Source of the DNA: Pachypanchax playfairii
Lineage: Eukaryota; Chordata; Actinopteri; Cyprinodontiformes; Aplocheilidae
Reading direction: 5' to 3'
Length of the DNA stretch: 64,000 nucleotides
Assembly: GCA_006937955.1 (NCBI GenBank)
Contig: SSNP01000386.1
Coordinates: forward strand, 1-64,000
Each line of letters begins with the position of its first letter. Position 1 is the stretch's first letter. Below the pieces are notes generated by a model. That model did no database searches and was not told the DNA's origin. It saw nothing but the letters and a program-made list of their open reading frames with translations. A program made the translations under genes and the position numbers. Below, one piece after another: positions 10,297-21,137 of the stretch.

Positions 10297-10917
10297 ATGT
10301 TTAAAAAGAAACCAACGAGTGTTGATGTTGATCCTCCTGAGGATACTATGCTGACGGTTCCCGGTTGGGAAGAACCACCATGGGCAGCGGTAGCGCTGTG
10401 TCTTAGAGATGGTGGTGGACCCCGAAGGGCTGGGAAGGGCTGGTCGGGGACGGGTCAGCTAGTATTGTGACCCAACTTCTGCAAAATATTCCCGTGCCTG
10501 TTAAAACTCCGTTAGGGGGAGTGCAGTGGCGCGTGTGGGTCTGCACAGAAGCCTGGCGGTGTGTGTGTGTGACAGTAATAAGACACTCACACAACAAGAG
10601 ACAGCAATTAACTGTGCTGAAAGCAGAAAAGCTGTTGCAGGATGCACAGATCCGCTCGCTGCAAGCGGGCTGTTACTCATGTTTCCAAAGTAAATCGGAA
10701 ACAGCGGCGCAAGCCGCCTCGACGCACTGAACCTGCTCAAGTGCGTTCTTTTGTGGTTAGAATGACTGATGGAAATGATGATTGGGACCCCGAAAGGTGG
10801 GATGGTAACATTTGGGGTGATCAGGATAACGGTGGGGAGTTTGATGGGCAGCCCAATCTGTATCCGGATCTTGCACCATTAAAGGCAAATCCGGTGGTTA
10901 GACGGAAACGAATGCAG
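10297..10917 (+). pseudogene. Broken gag-like region of an endogenous retroelement
   Basis: A 57-residue frame begins at 10297 shortly after the primer-binding site (MFKKKPTSVDVDPPED) and stops at 10468-10470. Downstream, two other frames (from 10467 and 10642) carry coiled-coil-like and basic/acidic stretches consistent with gag. The region therefore has at least two frame breaks. At 10918 it runs directly into an unrelated interspersed repeat, so gag is truncated and no pol or env is present. Assignment rests on position after LTR and PBS rather than on a diagnostic motif. Confidence 0.45.
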
Positions 10918-11900
10918 CGTTTCAGGACTAAAAGCTGAGATAAAGAGAGTTTTGTGTAAAGTGGTTTTTCAAGCAGATCAGTGACTTTGATGTAAATATT
11001 TCATGTTTCGATGATTCATGCAACATCTGAACTATGTTTTACTACTATGAAAGTGAAAAAACAACAGTAAAAAAGTACTTATGATAGTTTATTTTATGAA
11101 ATAAAAAGAGTCATTTATAGCCAATTTCAACATTTGAGTAAAATATAAAGAAAGAAAAGCAGCAAATTTCTGATTCAGATACTCTCTGTGTGTGGGTGTG
11201 TGTGTGTGTGTGTGTGTGTGTGGGGGGGGGGGTTTGTATTTCTGACCTCCTGAGGACCCGTTTCCTGACTTTTACTATCTTTCTGGGGTCCGAGGGTTCT
11301 TGTGGGGACCGAAGCCTGGTCCCCATGAGGGGGACTCCCCTTTTTAGGGTTAGGGGTTAGGTTTATAGGTATGGTGTGAATAGAGTTTTAGTTAGTCTTA
11401 GGGTTAGTTATCAGTAATGGTTAAGGTTAGGAAAAGGGTTTGGGTTAGGTATAAATCTAGTTACTAAAATCAATGGAAGTCAATGGACGGTCCCCATAAG
11501 GATAACAAAACACACTTGTGTGTGTGTGTGTGTGTGTGTACGTGTGCGAGCATGTGCACATGTGACTGGCACGACTCCCTCCCAACGGCCATTTGTTTGT
11601 CTATCAACACTTACCGTGTGTTTTATGCGGTGAATCGTTCTTTATTTTGCTCCCTGCTGCCTTTAGAAGATCCTAACAGCAGATACTAGTCGGATAAATC
11701 CATCTCAGCTTCACTAGAATCACCAGAAGAATCTAAACATCAAGCTGAAGACATCACAAGTCCGAAAATGATGTGCTGGAGCACAAAACGCGCCACCTTG
11801 GACACAATACTCGTTCCCGGTAGATCCGGAAGACACGCTGGAGGGATTTTATCCATGTAATAAACTCCACCACCATCTCAATTCCATAAATTCTAAAACG
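10918..11900 (+). repeat. Interspersed repeat AB (inverted copy at 22766-24113)
   Basis: From 'cgtttcaggactaaaagctg' the sequence matches the minus strand of 24113-23850. After an embedded TG/telomere-like repeat (11185-11545), it matches the minus strand of 23090-22766. The second copy carries a Harbinger-type element instead at the equivalent gap. Its class is unknown; it may be intronic NLR-paralog sequence or a mobile element. Confidence 0.7.
11185..11545 (+). repeat. (TG)n / TTAGGG-like composite repeat, uninterrupted copy
   Basis: TG tracts flank a block with 'gggttaggggttaggttt' and 'ccccatgaggggga'. A second, inverted copy at 15206-15487 plus 17783-17850 is split by the L2 LINE. This copy shows the unoccupied target site. 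Confidence 0.8.
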
Positions 11901-12495
11901 TTTTTTTTAGGTTTCTGATGAAAATCGTAGCTCCACAGGTGTTCTTACATTCATGGTGGGTGTGAAAACAGGTCAACTACTTTCAGTTTTTGTCTCTCAA
12001 ACTACGCAGGTCGTGATAAAACCAGAGTTCTCCCGAGTTCGAACGGCCTGTATCTGTTTTGTCACAACTCCTTTGTTCATTAGCATTCATCAGCTCCAGC
12101 AGTTGAAACCACGCCTAGCATGCTGCTGGCTAAAAGCTGTTAGCATAACACCTAGCATGCTGCTCACTAAAAGCTGTAGCATAAGACGTAGCAAACAGGA
12201 AGACACGATGTCTGACGTTGCCATGCACAGCAGGGCAGGAAACAGAATATCTTGCTCTCATAGGCTAGTTTGTTAGCCAATCTGAGTCCAGCAAATTCGA
12301 ATAATGAATATGAACGAGCTGCTGCCGAAGCTGCCTGACGGAAGGAGCCGGAACCACCCGAATTTTAATGCAGACAGATTGAAAGATCTGTTAATCAGTG
12401 TTTCCTGACGTTTTTTAGATATAAAATGTTTCATATTACTGGTTAATACTTAAGAAATAACCACAAAGTCCTGAAATTTTTATGAAATGGCCTCT
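11901..12495 (+). mobile_element. TTAA-type MITE fragment (family C)
   Basis: It matches the minus strand of 25911-25360. It ends at 'atgaaatggcctct' followed by TTAA (12496-12499), the same terminus as the fuller copy at 25360-26190. The left end is truncated. Confidence 0.6.
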
Positions 12496-12499
12496 TTAA

Positions 12500-13147
12500 T
12501 GTCTCAGCTGTTACCTTACTGACAAACATGTCAGGTAATTTAAAGAACTTTGCTGCGTCTCTTTCCAGTGCTTTGTCTTTTTGATCATTTTCCTCTCTGA
12601 TCCCCCTTTCCTCTTCCCCTGTCCATCTCGCTCCATTTTCCCTTTACAAAAAGTGCGGAAGTGTCTGTGGTGGTGGAGTTTATCCGTAGCACCTCACAGA
12701 CATCCTCACAACAAAGAGAGGAGGGGAGGGGGCTGATTGTGCTACCTGATGCATCTTAGTGTCACCGGGGCAGAGGGACTAATGAGCCGCACAATGAATT
12801 GTTTATTTAACAATCAAGCTCTACATGACCATCGGCCAAATCACAACCAAGCCAGTTCGGTAACCAGTCCACCGGGAAATCTCCTGGTGCTCTCAACGTT
12901 CTGTCTACGCCTGCTGGCAGCCAAAACTAAATAGAGGACACTCCTCATAACTTAAGCTCAGTAACTCAAGCTAGCTAGTGGACTTCCTGAAGAAGCTGCT
13001 GAATGAAGTTACAAACCTTAAAAACTGATTGTAAATATTACCTACTTATAATATAACAAGGATCTAGCTACAAAGCTATGATCATATAGCATACTGCATC
13101 AGCACCAGTCACAAAATCGGGTCTGCAGAATTTAGCTAATATACATT
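12500..13147. other. No gene seen
   Basis: Unique-looking sequence between repeats. A 65-codon plus-strand frame at 12737-12934 has no recognisable features. No B30.2 exon for the upstream NLR gene is visible on the minus strand here. Confidence 0.4.
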
Positions 13148-13149
13148 TA

Positions 13150-14751
13150 CAGTGGGGCAAAAAAGTATTTAGTCAGCCACCAATTGTGTAAGTTCTCCCA
13201 CTTAAAAAGATCAGAGAGGCCTGTAATTTTCATCATAGGTATACCTCAACTATGAGAGACAAAATGAGGAAAAAAAATCCAGAAAATCACATTGTCTGAT
13301 TTTTAAAGAATTTATTTGCAAATTATGGTGGAAAATAAGTATTTGGTCAATAACAAAAGTTAATCTCAATACTTTGTTATATAGCCTTTGTTGGCAATGA
13401 CAGAGGTCAAACGTTTTCTGTAAGTCTTCACAAGGTTTTCACACACTGTTGCTGGTATTTTGGCCCATTCCTCCATGCAGATCTCCTCTAGAGCAGTGAT
13501 GTTTTGGGGCTGACGCTGGGCAACACGGACTTTCAACTCCCTCCAGAGATTTTCTATGGGGTTGAGATCTGAAGATTGGCTAGGCCACTCCAGGACCTTG
13601 AAATGCTTCTTACGAAGCCACTCCTTCGTTGCCCGGGCGGTGTGTTTGGGATCATTGTCATGCTGAAAGACCCAGCCACGTCTCATTTTCAATGCCCTTG
13701 CTGATGGAAGGAGGTTTTCACTCAAAATCTTACGATACATGGCCCCATTCATTCTTTCCTTTACACGGATCAGTCGTCCTGGTCCCCTTGCAGAAAAACA
13801 GCCCCAAAGCATGATGTTTCCACCCCCATGCTTTACAGTAGGTATGGTGTTCTTTGGATCCAACTCAGCATTCTTTCCCCTCCAAACACGACAAGTTGAG
13901 TTTCTACCAAAAAGTTATATTTTGGTTTCATCTGACCATATGATGTTCTCCCAATCCTCTTCTGGATCATCCAAATGCTCTCTAGCAAACCGCAGACGGG
14001 CCTGGACGTGTCCTGGCTTCAGCAGGGGGACACGTCTGGCACTGCAGGATTTGAGTCCCTGGCGGCGTAGTGTGTTACTGATGGTAGCCTTTGTTACTTT
14101 GGTCCCAGCTCTCTGCAGGTCATTCACTAGGTCCCTCCGTGTGGTTCTGGGATTTTTGCTCACCGTTCTTGTGATCATTTTGACCCCACGGGGTGAGATC
14201 TTGCGTGGAGCCCCAGATCGAGGGAGATTATCAGTGGTCTTGTATGTCTTCCATTTTCTAATAATTGCTCCCACAGTTGATTTCTTCACACCAGGCTGCT
14301 TACCTATTGCAGATTCAGTCTTCCCAGCCTGGTGAAGGTCTACAATTTTGTTTCTGGTGTCCTTTGACAGCTCTTTGGTCTTGGCCATAGTGGAGTTTGG
14401 AGCGTGACTGTTTGAGGTTGTGGACAGGTGTCTTTTATACTGATAACGAGTTCACACAGGTGCCATTAATACAGGTAACGAGTGGAGGACCGAGGAGCCT
14501 CTTAAAGAAGTTACAGGTCTGTGAAAGCCAGAAATCTTACTTGTTTGTAGGTGACCAAATACTTATATTCCACCATAATTTGCAAATAAATTCTTTAAAA
14601 ATCAGACAATGTGATTTTCTGGATTTTTTTTCCTCATTTTGTCTCTCATAGTTGAGGTATACCTATGATGAAAATTACAGGCCTCTCTGATCTTTTTAAG
14701 TGGGAGAACTTACACAATTGGTGGCTGACTAAATACTTTTTTGCCCCACTG
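13150..14751 (-). mobile_element. Tc1 element, copy A
   Basis: Inverted repeats of about 210 bp start CAGTGGGGCAAAAAAGTATT at both ends, with TA on each side (13148-13149 and 14752-14753). The length of 1602 bp is close to the intact copy at 33376-34976, to which it is nearly identical. Confidence 0.95.
13366..14388 (-). pseudogene. Tc1 transposase with one nonsense mutation
   Basis: A 340-codon DDE transposase begins MAKTKELSKDTRNKIVD. It has the paired-type helix-turn-helix N-terminus and the catalytic contexts WSDETK, QHDNDPKHTA and NPIENLWREL. A single G-to-T change turns Glu after DETKI into TAA (near 13915), splitting it into 157 and about 182 codons. Otherwise it differs from the intact copy by only a few residues (for example QP for QL, SS for SP). 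Confidence 0.92.
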
Positions 14752-15029
14752 TATTTAGACCCATAAACGTGTAGAAAGGCTGTTTTGAAAATTGTCCACA
14801 ACAACATAACGATAACTGTATAGTGTTCCAGTGCTAGCAGCTGCAAGTGACACACAGTTACCCACAATGCATTGCGCCAGCCCGGTTACCATTGTTTTCA
14901 ATTAGAGTGTTTATCTGTGTAACTTAATCTGTGATTGTACCTTCCAGATGATTGGACTAAACTGAGGTCTAATCCAGACATGGTAATCATCTCATTATGT
15001 TAAAATAGTGTGTGTGTGGCTGCAGATAC

Positions 15030-15203
15030 CTCAGAGTGTCCAGTCTGCAGTGTGGATCCTTGAGTCCAGCTGACAGCAGCTTCACTCCTGACTCTCCAGG
15101 ATGATTGAAGCTCAGGTCCAGCTCTCTCAGATTAGAGGGGTTGGAACTCAGAGCAGAAGCAAGAGAAATACAACCATCCTCTGTGATCAGACAGCCTGAC
15201 AGC
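15030..15203 (-). CDS. NLR gene, LRR exon 2
   Basis: A second 174-nt LRR exon encodes LSGCLITEDGCISLASALSS, then LRELDLSFNHPGESGVKLLS and AGLKDPHCRLDTLR. The borders are tgtccacag and TCTGAG|GTATCT. It lies 3.9 kb from the first LRR exon; the intron holds an L2 LINE and a solo LTR. No later exon is found before the Tc1 copy at 13150-14751. Confidence 0.9.
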
Positions 15204-15205
15204 CT

Positions 15206-15487
15206 GTGGACACACACACACACGCATGTTTGTTTTGCTGTCCTTATGGGGACCGTCCATTGACTTCCATTGATTTTAGTAACTAGATTTATACCTAACC
15301 CAAACCCTTTTCCTAACCTTAACCATTACTGATCTATAACTAACCCTAAGACTAACTAAAACTCTATTCACACCATACCTATAAACCTAACCCCTAACCC
15401 TAAAAAGGGGAGCCCCCCTCATGGGGACCAGGCTTCAGTCCCCACAAGAACCCTCGGACCCCAGAAAGATCGTAAAAGTCAGGAAAC
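15206..15487 (-). repeat. (TG)n / TTAGGG-like composite repeat, interrupted copy, left part
   Basis: Inverted copy of 11185-11545. It stops at AGGAAAC, where the L2 LINE begins, and resumes at 17783 as AAACGGGTCC. The unbroken copy shows GGAAACGGGTCC at this point. Confidence 0.85.
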
Positions 15488-15510
15488 TAGTAAAGTAAAG
15501 TAAAGTAAAG

Positions 15511-17546
15511 ACTGTCTCCTACCGCAGAAACCTTCAATCTCTCACTCCCTCGCAGCTATCGGAGCATGTCTGCTCCTCCCTCCCTTCCTACTCGGTGCTC
15601 TCAACTCTGCCTGTAAATGACGCAACAGAGACGCTCTGCTCCTCACTAGCTTCTTCTCTGGACGAAGTCTGCCCTCGTGAGGGATCACAGAGCTGGTCTG
15701 AGAGCAGCTGAAAGGAAATGGCGCAAATCCAAAAATCTCTCTGACTTGTCCGAATACCAGCAAAAGCTCTCTAGCTTCACATCCTGCTTAAAGGCTGCCA
15801 AGATAGCTTTTTACCAAAACAAAATCCAAAATGCTCCTAACATGGGAAAACTGTTCAAGACATTCAATACTCTTCTCCGTCCTCCACCTGCTCAGCCACC
15901 CACCGGGCTGACTGCAGACATGTTCGCCACCTACTTCACCGACAAAATCGCCTCCATTAAAAATCAGTTTTCTGAGCCTGACCATCCCAGTCTGGTCCAT
16001 CCTTCCTCCGGTCAATCGCTCTGCTCCTTCCGCTTACTGAATGAGGACGAAGTCTCCCGACTCGTAGTGGAATCTAATCCAACCACGTGTCCTCTGGATC
16101 CGATTCCTACAGATATCCTGCTGAGCATTCTTCCTGCTGTCAAACCTGCAATAACCCACATTATAAACTCTTCCATGAAAACTAGCGTCTTTCCTTCAGT
16201 TTTCAAGCAAGCCACTGTCACTCCGCTGCTGAAAAAACCGTCGCTCGACCCGGCCCAGGTAGGAAACTACCGGCCAGTCTCGCTCCTACCGTTCATGTCC
16301 AAGATCCTAGAGCGAGCCGTTTTCACTCAAGTCTCACAGTTCCTCCACGACAATGACCTACTTGATCCTTATCAATCAGGCTTTAAGCGAGGCCATTCCA
16401 CTGAAACCGCTCTTCTCTCTCACTACGGGTTGCCAGATCGGCTGGTCTCTCCTCAGTACTCGTACTCCTTGACCTGTCTGCTGCTTTCGACACCGTCAAC
16501 CACCTCATTCTCCTCTCGACGCTATCTAAGCTTGGCATCTTGGGACCGGTCCTCTCGTGGTTCACCTCGTACCTTGCGGAAAGATCTTTCAGAGTCTCGT
16601 GGCATGGACAGATGTCCAGTCTGCATGAGCTGGCGACGGGTGTCCCGCAGGGCTCGGTCCTTGGTCCTCTCCTCTTCTCTTTATACACCACCTCATTAGG
16701 TGAGATCATTCGCTCCCATGGCTTCTCCTACCATTGCTACGCTGACGACACTCAGCTCCTCCTCTCCTTCCCTCCAGACGATACCTCCGTCTCAGTGCGG
16801 ATATCTGCCTGCCTCTCAGATATCTCGGCGTGGATGAGGGATCGCCACCTTCAGCTTAATCTGTCCAAAACTGACCTCATTGTCTGTCCTGCCAGTAACT
16901 CCTTACCTCCTCAGATAAGCGTGCAGCTTGACTCCATCACGCTGTTCCCCAAAACCTCCGCCAGAAACCTTGGTGTCATACTGGACAACCAGCTGTCCTT
17001 CAAGGAGCAGGTTAACTCCGTAGCTCGCTCATGTCGATTCGCTCTTTACAACATCAGGAAAATCAGAGCCTTCCTCACAGACCACACCACACAGCTTCTG
17101 GTCCAGGCCCTGGTCTTGTCCCGGATCGACTACTGCAACTCTTTGCTGGCCGGTCTTCCGGCGTCCTCGGTTAAACCTCTGCAGATGATTCAGAACGCAG
17201 CAGCACGTCTGGTCTTCAACCAGCCCAAAAGGGCTCATGTCACTCCGCTGCTCATTTCTCTGCACTGGCTTCCAGTTGCAGCACGCATCAAATACAAAGC
17301 TCTGCTTCTGGCTTACCAGACTCTAACACACACAGCTCCTACTTAACTTCACTCCTTCATCCAAACCTACATTCCCATGCGTCAGCTACGCTCAGCCGCT
17401 GAAAGACGCCTAGCACTTCCACCACAACGTGGCATGAGATCATGTTCCAAACTCTTCTCCTCTGTTATCCCCCGATGGTGGAATGACCTACCAAACTCGG
17501 TCCGATCCTCAGAGTCGGCAGCTACTTTTAAGAGCAGACTAAAGAA
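15511..17546 (+). pseudogene. L2 ORF2 fragment: linker and reverse transcriptase
   Basis: It starts in the linker after the endonuclease (RNLQSLTPSQLSEHV; then RAGLRAAERKWRKSKNLSDL). RT motifs follow: ATVTPLLKKPSLDPAQVGNY, LDLSAAFDTVNH, GVPQGSVLGPLLFSLY and intact catalytic HCYADDTQLL. A frameshift after GHSTETALLS is shared with copy 1. A stop replaces the residue after THTAPT, and a small deletion disturbs the extreme C-terminus. The 5' truncation removes the endonuclease. Confidence 0.9.
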
Positions 17547-17589
17547 CACTTTCAGTCTTAATGTGGGATTAATTTATGATTTATGATAG

Positions 17590-17624
17590 NNNNNNNNNNA
17601 AAAAAAAAAAAAAAAAAAAAAAAA
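17590..17624. other. Assembly gap of 10 N with adjacent A run
   Basis: Ten N followed by about 25 A just before the LINE 3' tail. In copy 1 the same place holds a shorter T run, so the gap probably reflects homopolymer trouble. Confidence 0.9.
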
Positions 17625-17782
17625 ATTATACACTTGATGTATCAGCGTCGGAATTAAACTGGACTCCAAACAGTCCGCCTCCTTATATTGTTTCCTTCTC
17701 TTTGATTTCTTGCTTGTATGTTCTCTCAATGTAAGTCGCTTTGGATAAAAGCGTCTGCTAAATGACAGTAGTAGTAGTAGTA

Positions 17783-17813
17783 GAAACGGGTCCTCAGGAG
17801 GTCAGAAATACAA

Positions 17814-17850
<37 letters not shown>
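17783..17850 (-). repeat. (TG)n / TTAGGG-like composite repeat, interrupted copy, right part
   Basis: Continuation of the repeat split by the L2 insertion: 'cgggtcctcaggaggtcaga' followed by (CA)n. Confidence 0.8.
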
Positions 17851-17852
<2 letters not shown>

Positions 17853-18113
17853 AACCTTGTCTATTATTGCCTAATGTTTATTATGATTACCAATAGATGA
17901 ATTAAACCATTTATTAAAGTTGTTCAAATTTGTACATTTGATTAAGCTTAAATAAATATCTGTAAATCTATAGTTTTATTTAGAACAAGTATGAACCAAC
18001 GCAAAATCATGCTTATTTACTCAGGCTTGTATTTCCTAATTGCTTAAAACGCATGTGCACTATCCGAAAAACAAGAAACAGCCATTGAGCTTCTTTTATT
18101 CAGTCCTGGCTTA
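17851..18113. other. NLR intron sequence
   Basis: AT-rich intronic sequence between a repeat and the solo LTR. No feature is recognised. Confidence 0.5.
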
Positions 18114-18118
18114 TAGAC

Positions 18119-18749
18119 TGTCAGGTTCAGTGTTTGTGTGTGCTGTGTATTCTGTGTCGGGTGAGTCATCTCTCTGCAGTGAGGATCTACGCTGGAGAGC
18201 GAGGCAGATTGACAACACCTGGTGGAGATCAGCGCTGATGAGGAGCAGGGTGCTACTTAAGCCAGAGGCAAACCTTCATTCATCGCCTGGTTGTTGACCT
18301 GAATGGTAGCTCCCGTGTGCCGATTCCTTGTGATTATTTCTAGTGATTCAGTGAAACGTTTCTGAGATTTGTGTACTGTTTATGAAGACTGTTGATCTTT
18401 GTTTGTATGACTCTTCGTGTTCTCTCCAGGATTATTCACCCTGCTCCTTGTGTTCCGAGGATTACTTCGTGTCCAGTGTCTGATCGCCTGGAACCTGTCT
18501 GTCTCCCTCCAGCCTCCTCACCCGACCTTGGACTCACCACCTCCCTGCACAGCACCGCACTGGACCTGCCCTCCCTTCAAGTTCACCTACCTGCATCATC
18601 CCTGCTGAGACCTCCCCTGACGCACCAGACTCCAGAGCACATTTTCACTTTGTACAGCACTGTAAATAAATCCTTCACTTTTGCACCTGAGTACTGTCTG
18701 TGTCTGAGTTCCTGCAATGTGGGTCACAAAACTAACTGAGCCTGTGACA
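18119..18749 (+). mobile_element. Solo LTR (Gypsy-type) with TSD TAGAC
   Basis: The segment starts TGTCAGGTTCAG and ends GAGCCTGTGACA, and is flanked by TAGAC at 18114-18118 and 18750-18754. TG...CA ends, a 5-bp duplication and an internal AATAAA near 18665 are LTR features. No internal region follows, so this is a solo LTR left by recombination. It lies in the intron between the two LRR exons. Confidence 0.8.
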
Positions 18750-18754
18750 TAGAC

Positions 18755-19071
18755 CTGTATATGCTGTTCCTTCTGTGTTCCAATGCACCCCTCACACAAC
18801 ATGTACTTGGCTATAGCAAAGTGTGTTGTGTCTGTCCACCCAACATGACTGCAGAACCCAATGAACTGGGTACTAAAACACTAATTTATACACCTTTGGT
18901 CAGTATGTTTTCCATAGTGTCAGGCAGAATGAATTTGAAATAGGAAACTGAACTGTAAAAAGTTATTTCTGACACTACATCTTGTGTGAAAGATAATATT
19001 TTTAGCTCAATAAAACACAACATGTCACTGAGACGTTGTCTTGTTGAATAAAAAGGATCTTGAATACTGAC
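18755..19071. other. NLR intron sequence
   Basis: Intron between the solo LTR and LRR exon 1 (minus strand); no further feature is recognised. Confidence 0.5.
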
Positions 19072-19245
19072 CTGAGTGTTTCCAGTTTACAATGTGGACT
19101 TTCCAATCCAGCAGAAAGAAGCTTTACTCCTGAGTCCTTCAGGTTGTTGTTACTCAGGTCCAGTTCTTTCAGACTACAGGACTGGGAGCTTAGAACTGAA
19201 GAAAGGGCTTCACAGCTTCTCTCAGAGAGGTTACAGCCACTTATT
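19072..19245 (-). CDS. NLR gene, LRR exon 1
   Basis: A 174-nt exon, the standard size of ribonuclease-inhibitor-type LRR exons in NLRs. It encodes ISGCNLSERSCEALSSVLSS, then LKELDLSNNNLKDSGVKLLS and AGLESPHCKLETLR. The borders are tatattcag and ACTCAG|GTCAGT. The phase is the same as the next LRR exon. Confidence 0.92.
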
Positions 19246-19348
19246 CTGAATATATTTTAAGAGAAAAATAAAATAAACATGGATTTACATTTTGCTGCTC
19301 TTTAAATATGGCTGATTTATTTAAGAATGGACACAAGGAAATGCTTAC

Positions 19349-21137
19349 AGAGCTTTTTTGGAGGTTTTGACCACTGGCATCAGTCTTAGAAGAACCTCCT
19401 CTGAAGCAGAGTATTTCTTCAGGTCAAACACATCAAGATCTTTTCCAGATGACAGTAAGATGAAGACCAGAGCTGACCACTGAGCAGAGGACAGTTTATC
19501 TGTGGAGAGACTTCCTGAACTCAGCGACTGTTGGATCTCCTCCACTAGAGAACCATCATTCAGTTCATTCAGACAGTGGAACAGATTGATGCTCTTCTCT
19601 GCAGATGGATTCTCATTGATTTTCTTTTTGATGTACTGGACTGTTTCCTGATTGGTCTGTAAGCTACTTCCTGTCTGTGTCATCAGGCCTTGTAGGAGAG
19701 TCTGATTGGTCTGCAGTGAAAGACCCAGTAGGAACCTGAGGAACAAATCCAGGTGACCATTTGGACTCTGTAAGGCCTTGTCTACAGCACTCTGATAGAC
19801 AAGCTTCACTTTTTGAAATCTTCTAAAACTTTTCAACAACCAGCATTTATGGCCATGAAAAAGATTGATTCTAGAGTTGGTAAAGATTAGATGGACATGA
19901 AGAGCAGCCAGAAACTCCTGAACACTCAGGTGGACAAAGCAGAACACTTTCTCCTGGAACAGTCCTTTCTCCTCAATAAAAATCTGTGTGAGTACTCCTG
20001 AATAAACTGAGGCCATTCTGATATCCATGCCACACTCTACGAGGTCTGATTCATAGAAGATCAGGTTTCCTTTCTGCAGTTGCTCAAAAGCCAGTTTTCC
20101 CAGAGACTCAATCATCTTCCTGCTTTCTGGAGTCCAGTGTAGATCTGTTTTATCTCCAACATCATATTTGATCTTCTTCACCTTACTCTGAACCACCAGG
20201 AAGTGAATGTACATCTCAGTCAGGGTCTTGGGCAGCTCTCCTCCCTCTCTGGTTTTCAACACATCCTCCAGAACTGTAGCAGTGATCCAGCAGAAGATCG
20301 GGATGCGGCACATGATGTGGAGGCTTCGTAACGTCCTGATGTGGGAGATGATCTTGTCGGCATGCTCTTCATCTATGTACCTCTTTCTGAAGTACTCCTC
20401 CATCTGTTCATCAGTGAACCCTCTGACCTCTGTTACCATGTCAACACACTCAGCAGGGATCTGATTAGCTGCTGCAGGTCGTGTGGTTATCCAGAGGAGA
20501 GCAGATGGAAGCAGGTTCCTCCTGATGAGGTTTGTCAGCAGAATATCTACTGATGTGGACTCTGTAACATCCGTCAGGATCTGATTGTTGTGGAAGTCCA
20601 GAGGAAGTCGACACTCATCCAGACCATCAAAGATGAACAGAACCTGGAACTCTTCAAAGCTGCTGATTCGTCTGGTTTCAGTAAAGAAATGATGAACAAG
20701 TTCCACCAAGCTGAACTTTCTCTCTTTCAGCACATTCAGCTCTCTGAAAGTGAATGGAAACAGGAAGTGGATGTTCTGGTTGGCTTTGTCTTCAGCCCAG
20801 TCCAGAGTGAACTTCTGTGTTAAGACTGTTTTCCCAATGCCGGCCACGCCCTTTGTCATCACTGTTCTGATTGGTTGATCTCTTCCAGGTGGGAGTTTAA
20901 AGATGTCTTCTTGTCTGATGGTTGTTTCTGGTCTGTGTGGTTTCCTGGATGCTGTTTCAATCTGTCGGACCTCGTGTTCATCATTAACCTCTCCAGTCCC
21001 GCCCTCTACTATGTAGAGTTCTGCATAGATCTGATTAAGAGGAGTTGGATTCCCTGTTTTAGCGATCCCCTCATATACATATTGATATTTCTTCTTCAGC
21101 ATAGACTTGGCTTTACATTTCCATGGAAAACATGATT
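19349..21137 (-). CDS. NLR gene, FISNA-NACHT exon
   Basis: A 1789-nt open exon runs from acceptor gtttttctcag to donor GCTCT|GTAAGC. The first ~75 residues are FISNA (KKKYQYVYEGIAKTGNPTPL). NACHT follows with P-loop GVAGIGKTVLTQKF near residue 100, Walker B LFIFDGLDECRLPL near residue 175, and sensor-like LLWITTRPAA. The NACHT-associated helical region ends with FCFVHLSVQEFLAALHV and a ~150-residue helical tail. No internal stop or frameshift occurs in nearly 600 codons, so it looks intact. It probably binds ATP and drives oligomerisation of a cytoplasmic immune receptor. Confidence 0.93.

Larger units (their letters stand above)
15488..17782 (+). mobile_element. L2-clade LINE copy 2 with target duplication
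   Basis: The plus-strand, 5'-truncated LINE is flanked by GAAAC on both sides (15483-15487 and 17783-17787). It ends in the fish LINE tail 'tagcagacgctttt'-type sequence (inverted relative to copy 1) and (TAG)n. A 10-N gap and A run lie at 17590-17624. It is inserted in the TG/telomere-like repeat in the NLR intron. Confidence 0.9.

Noticed and set aside
13739..14335. 198-codon frame opposite the Tc1 transposase (also in copies B, C and D)
   Set aside because: It recurs only as the antisense shadow of the transposase gene.
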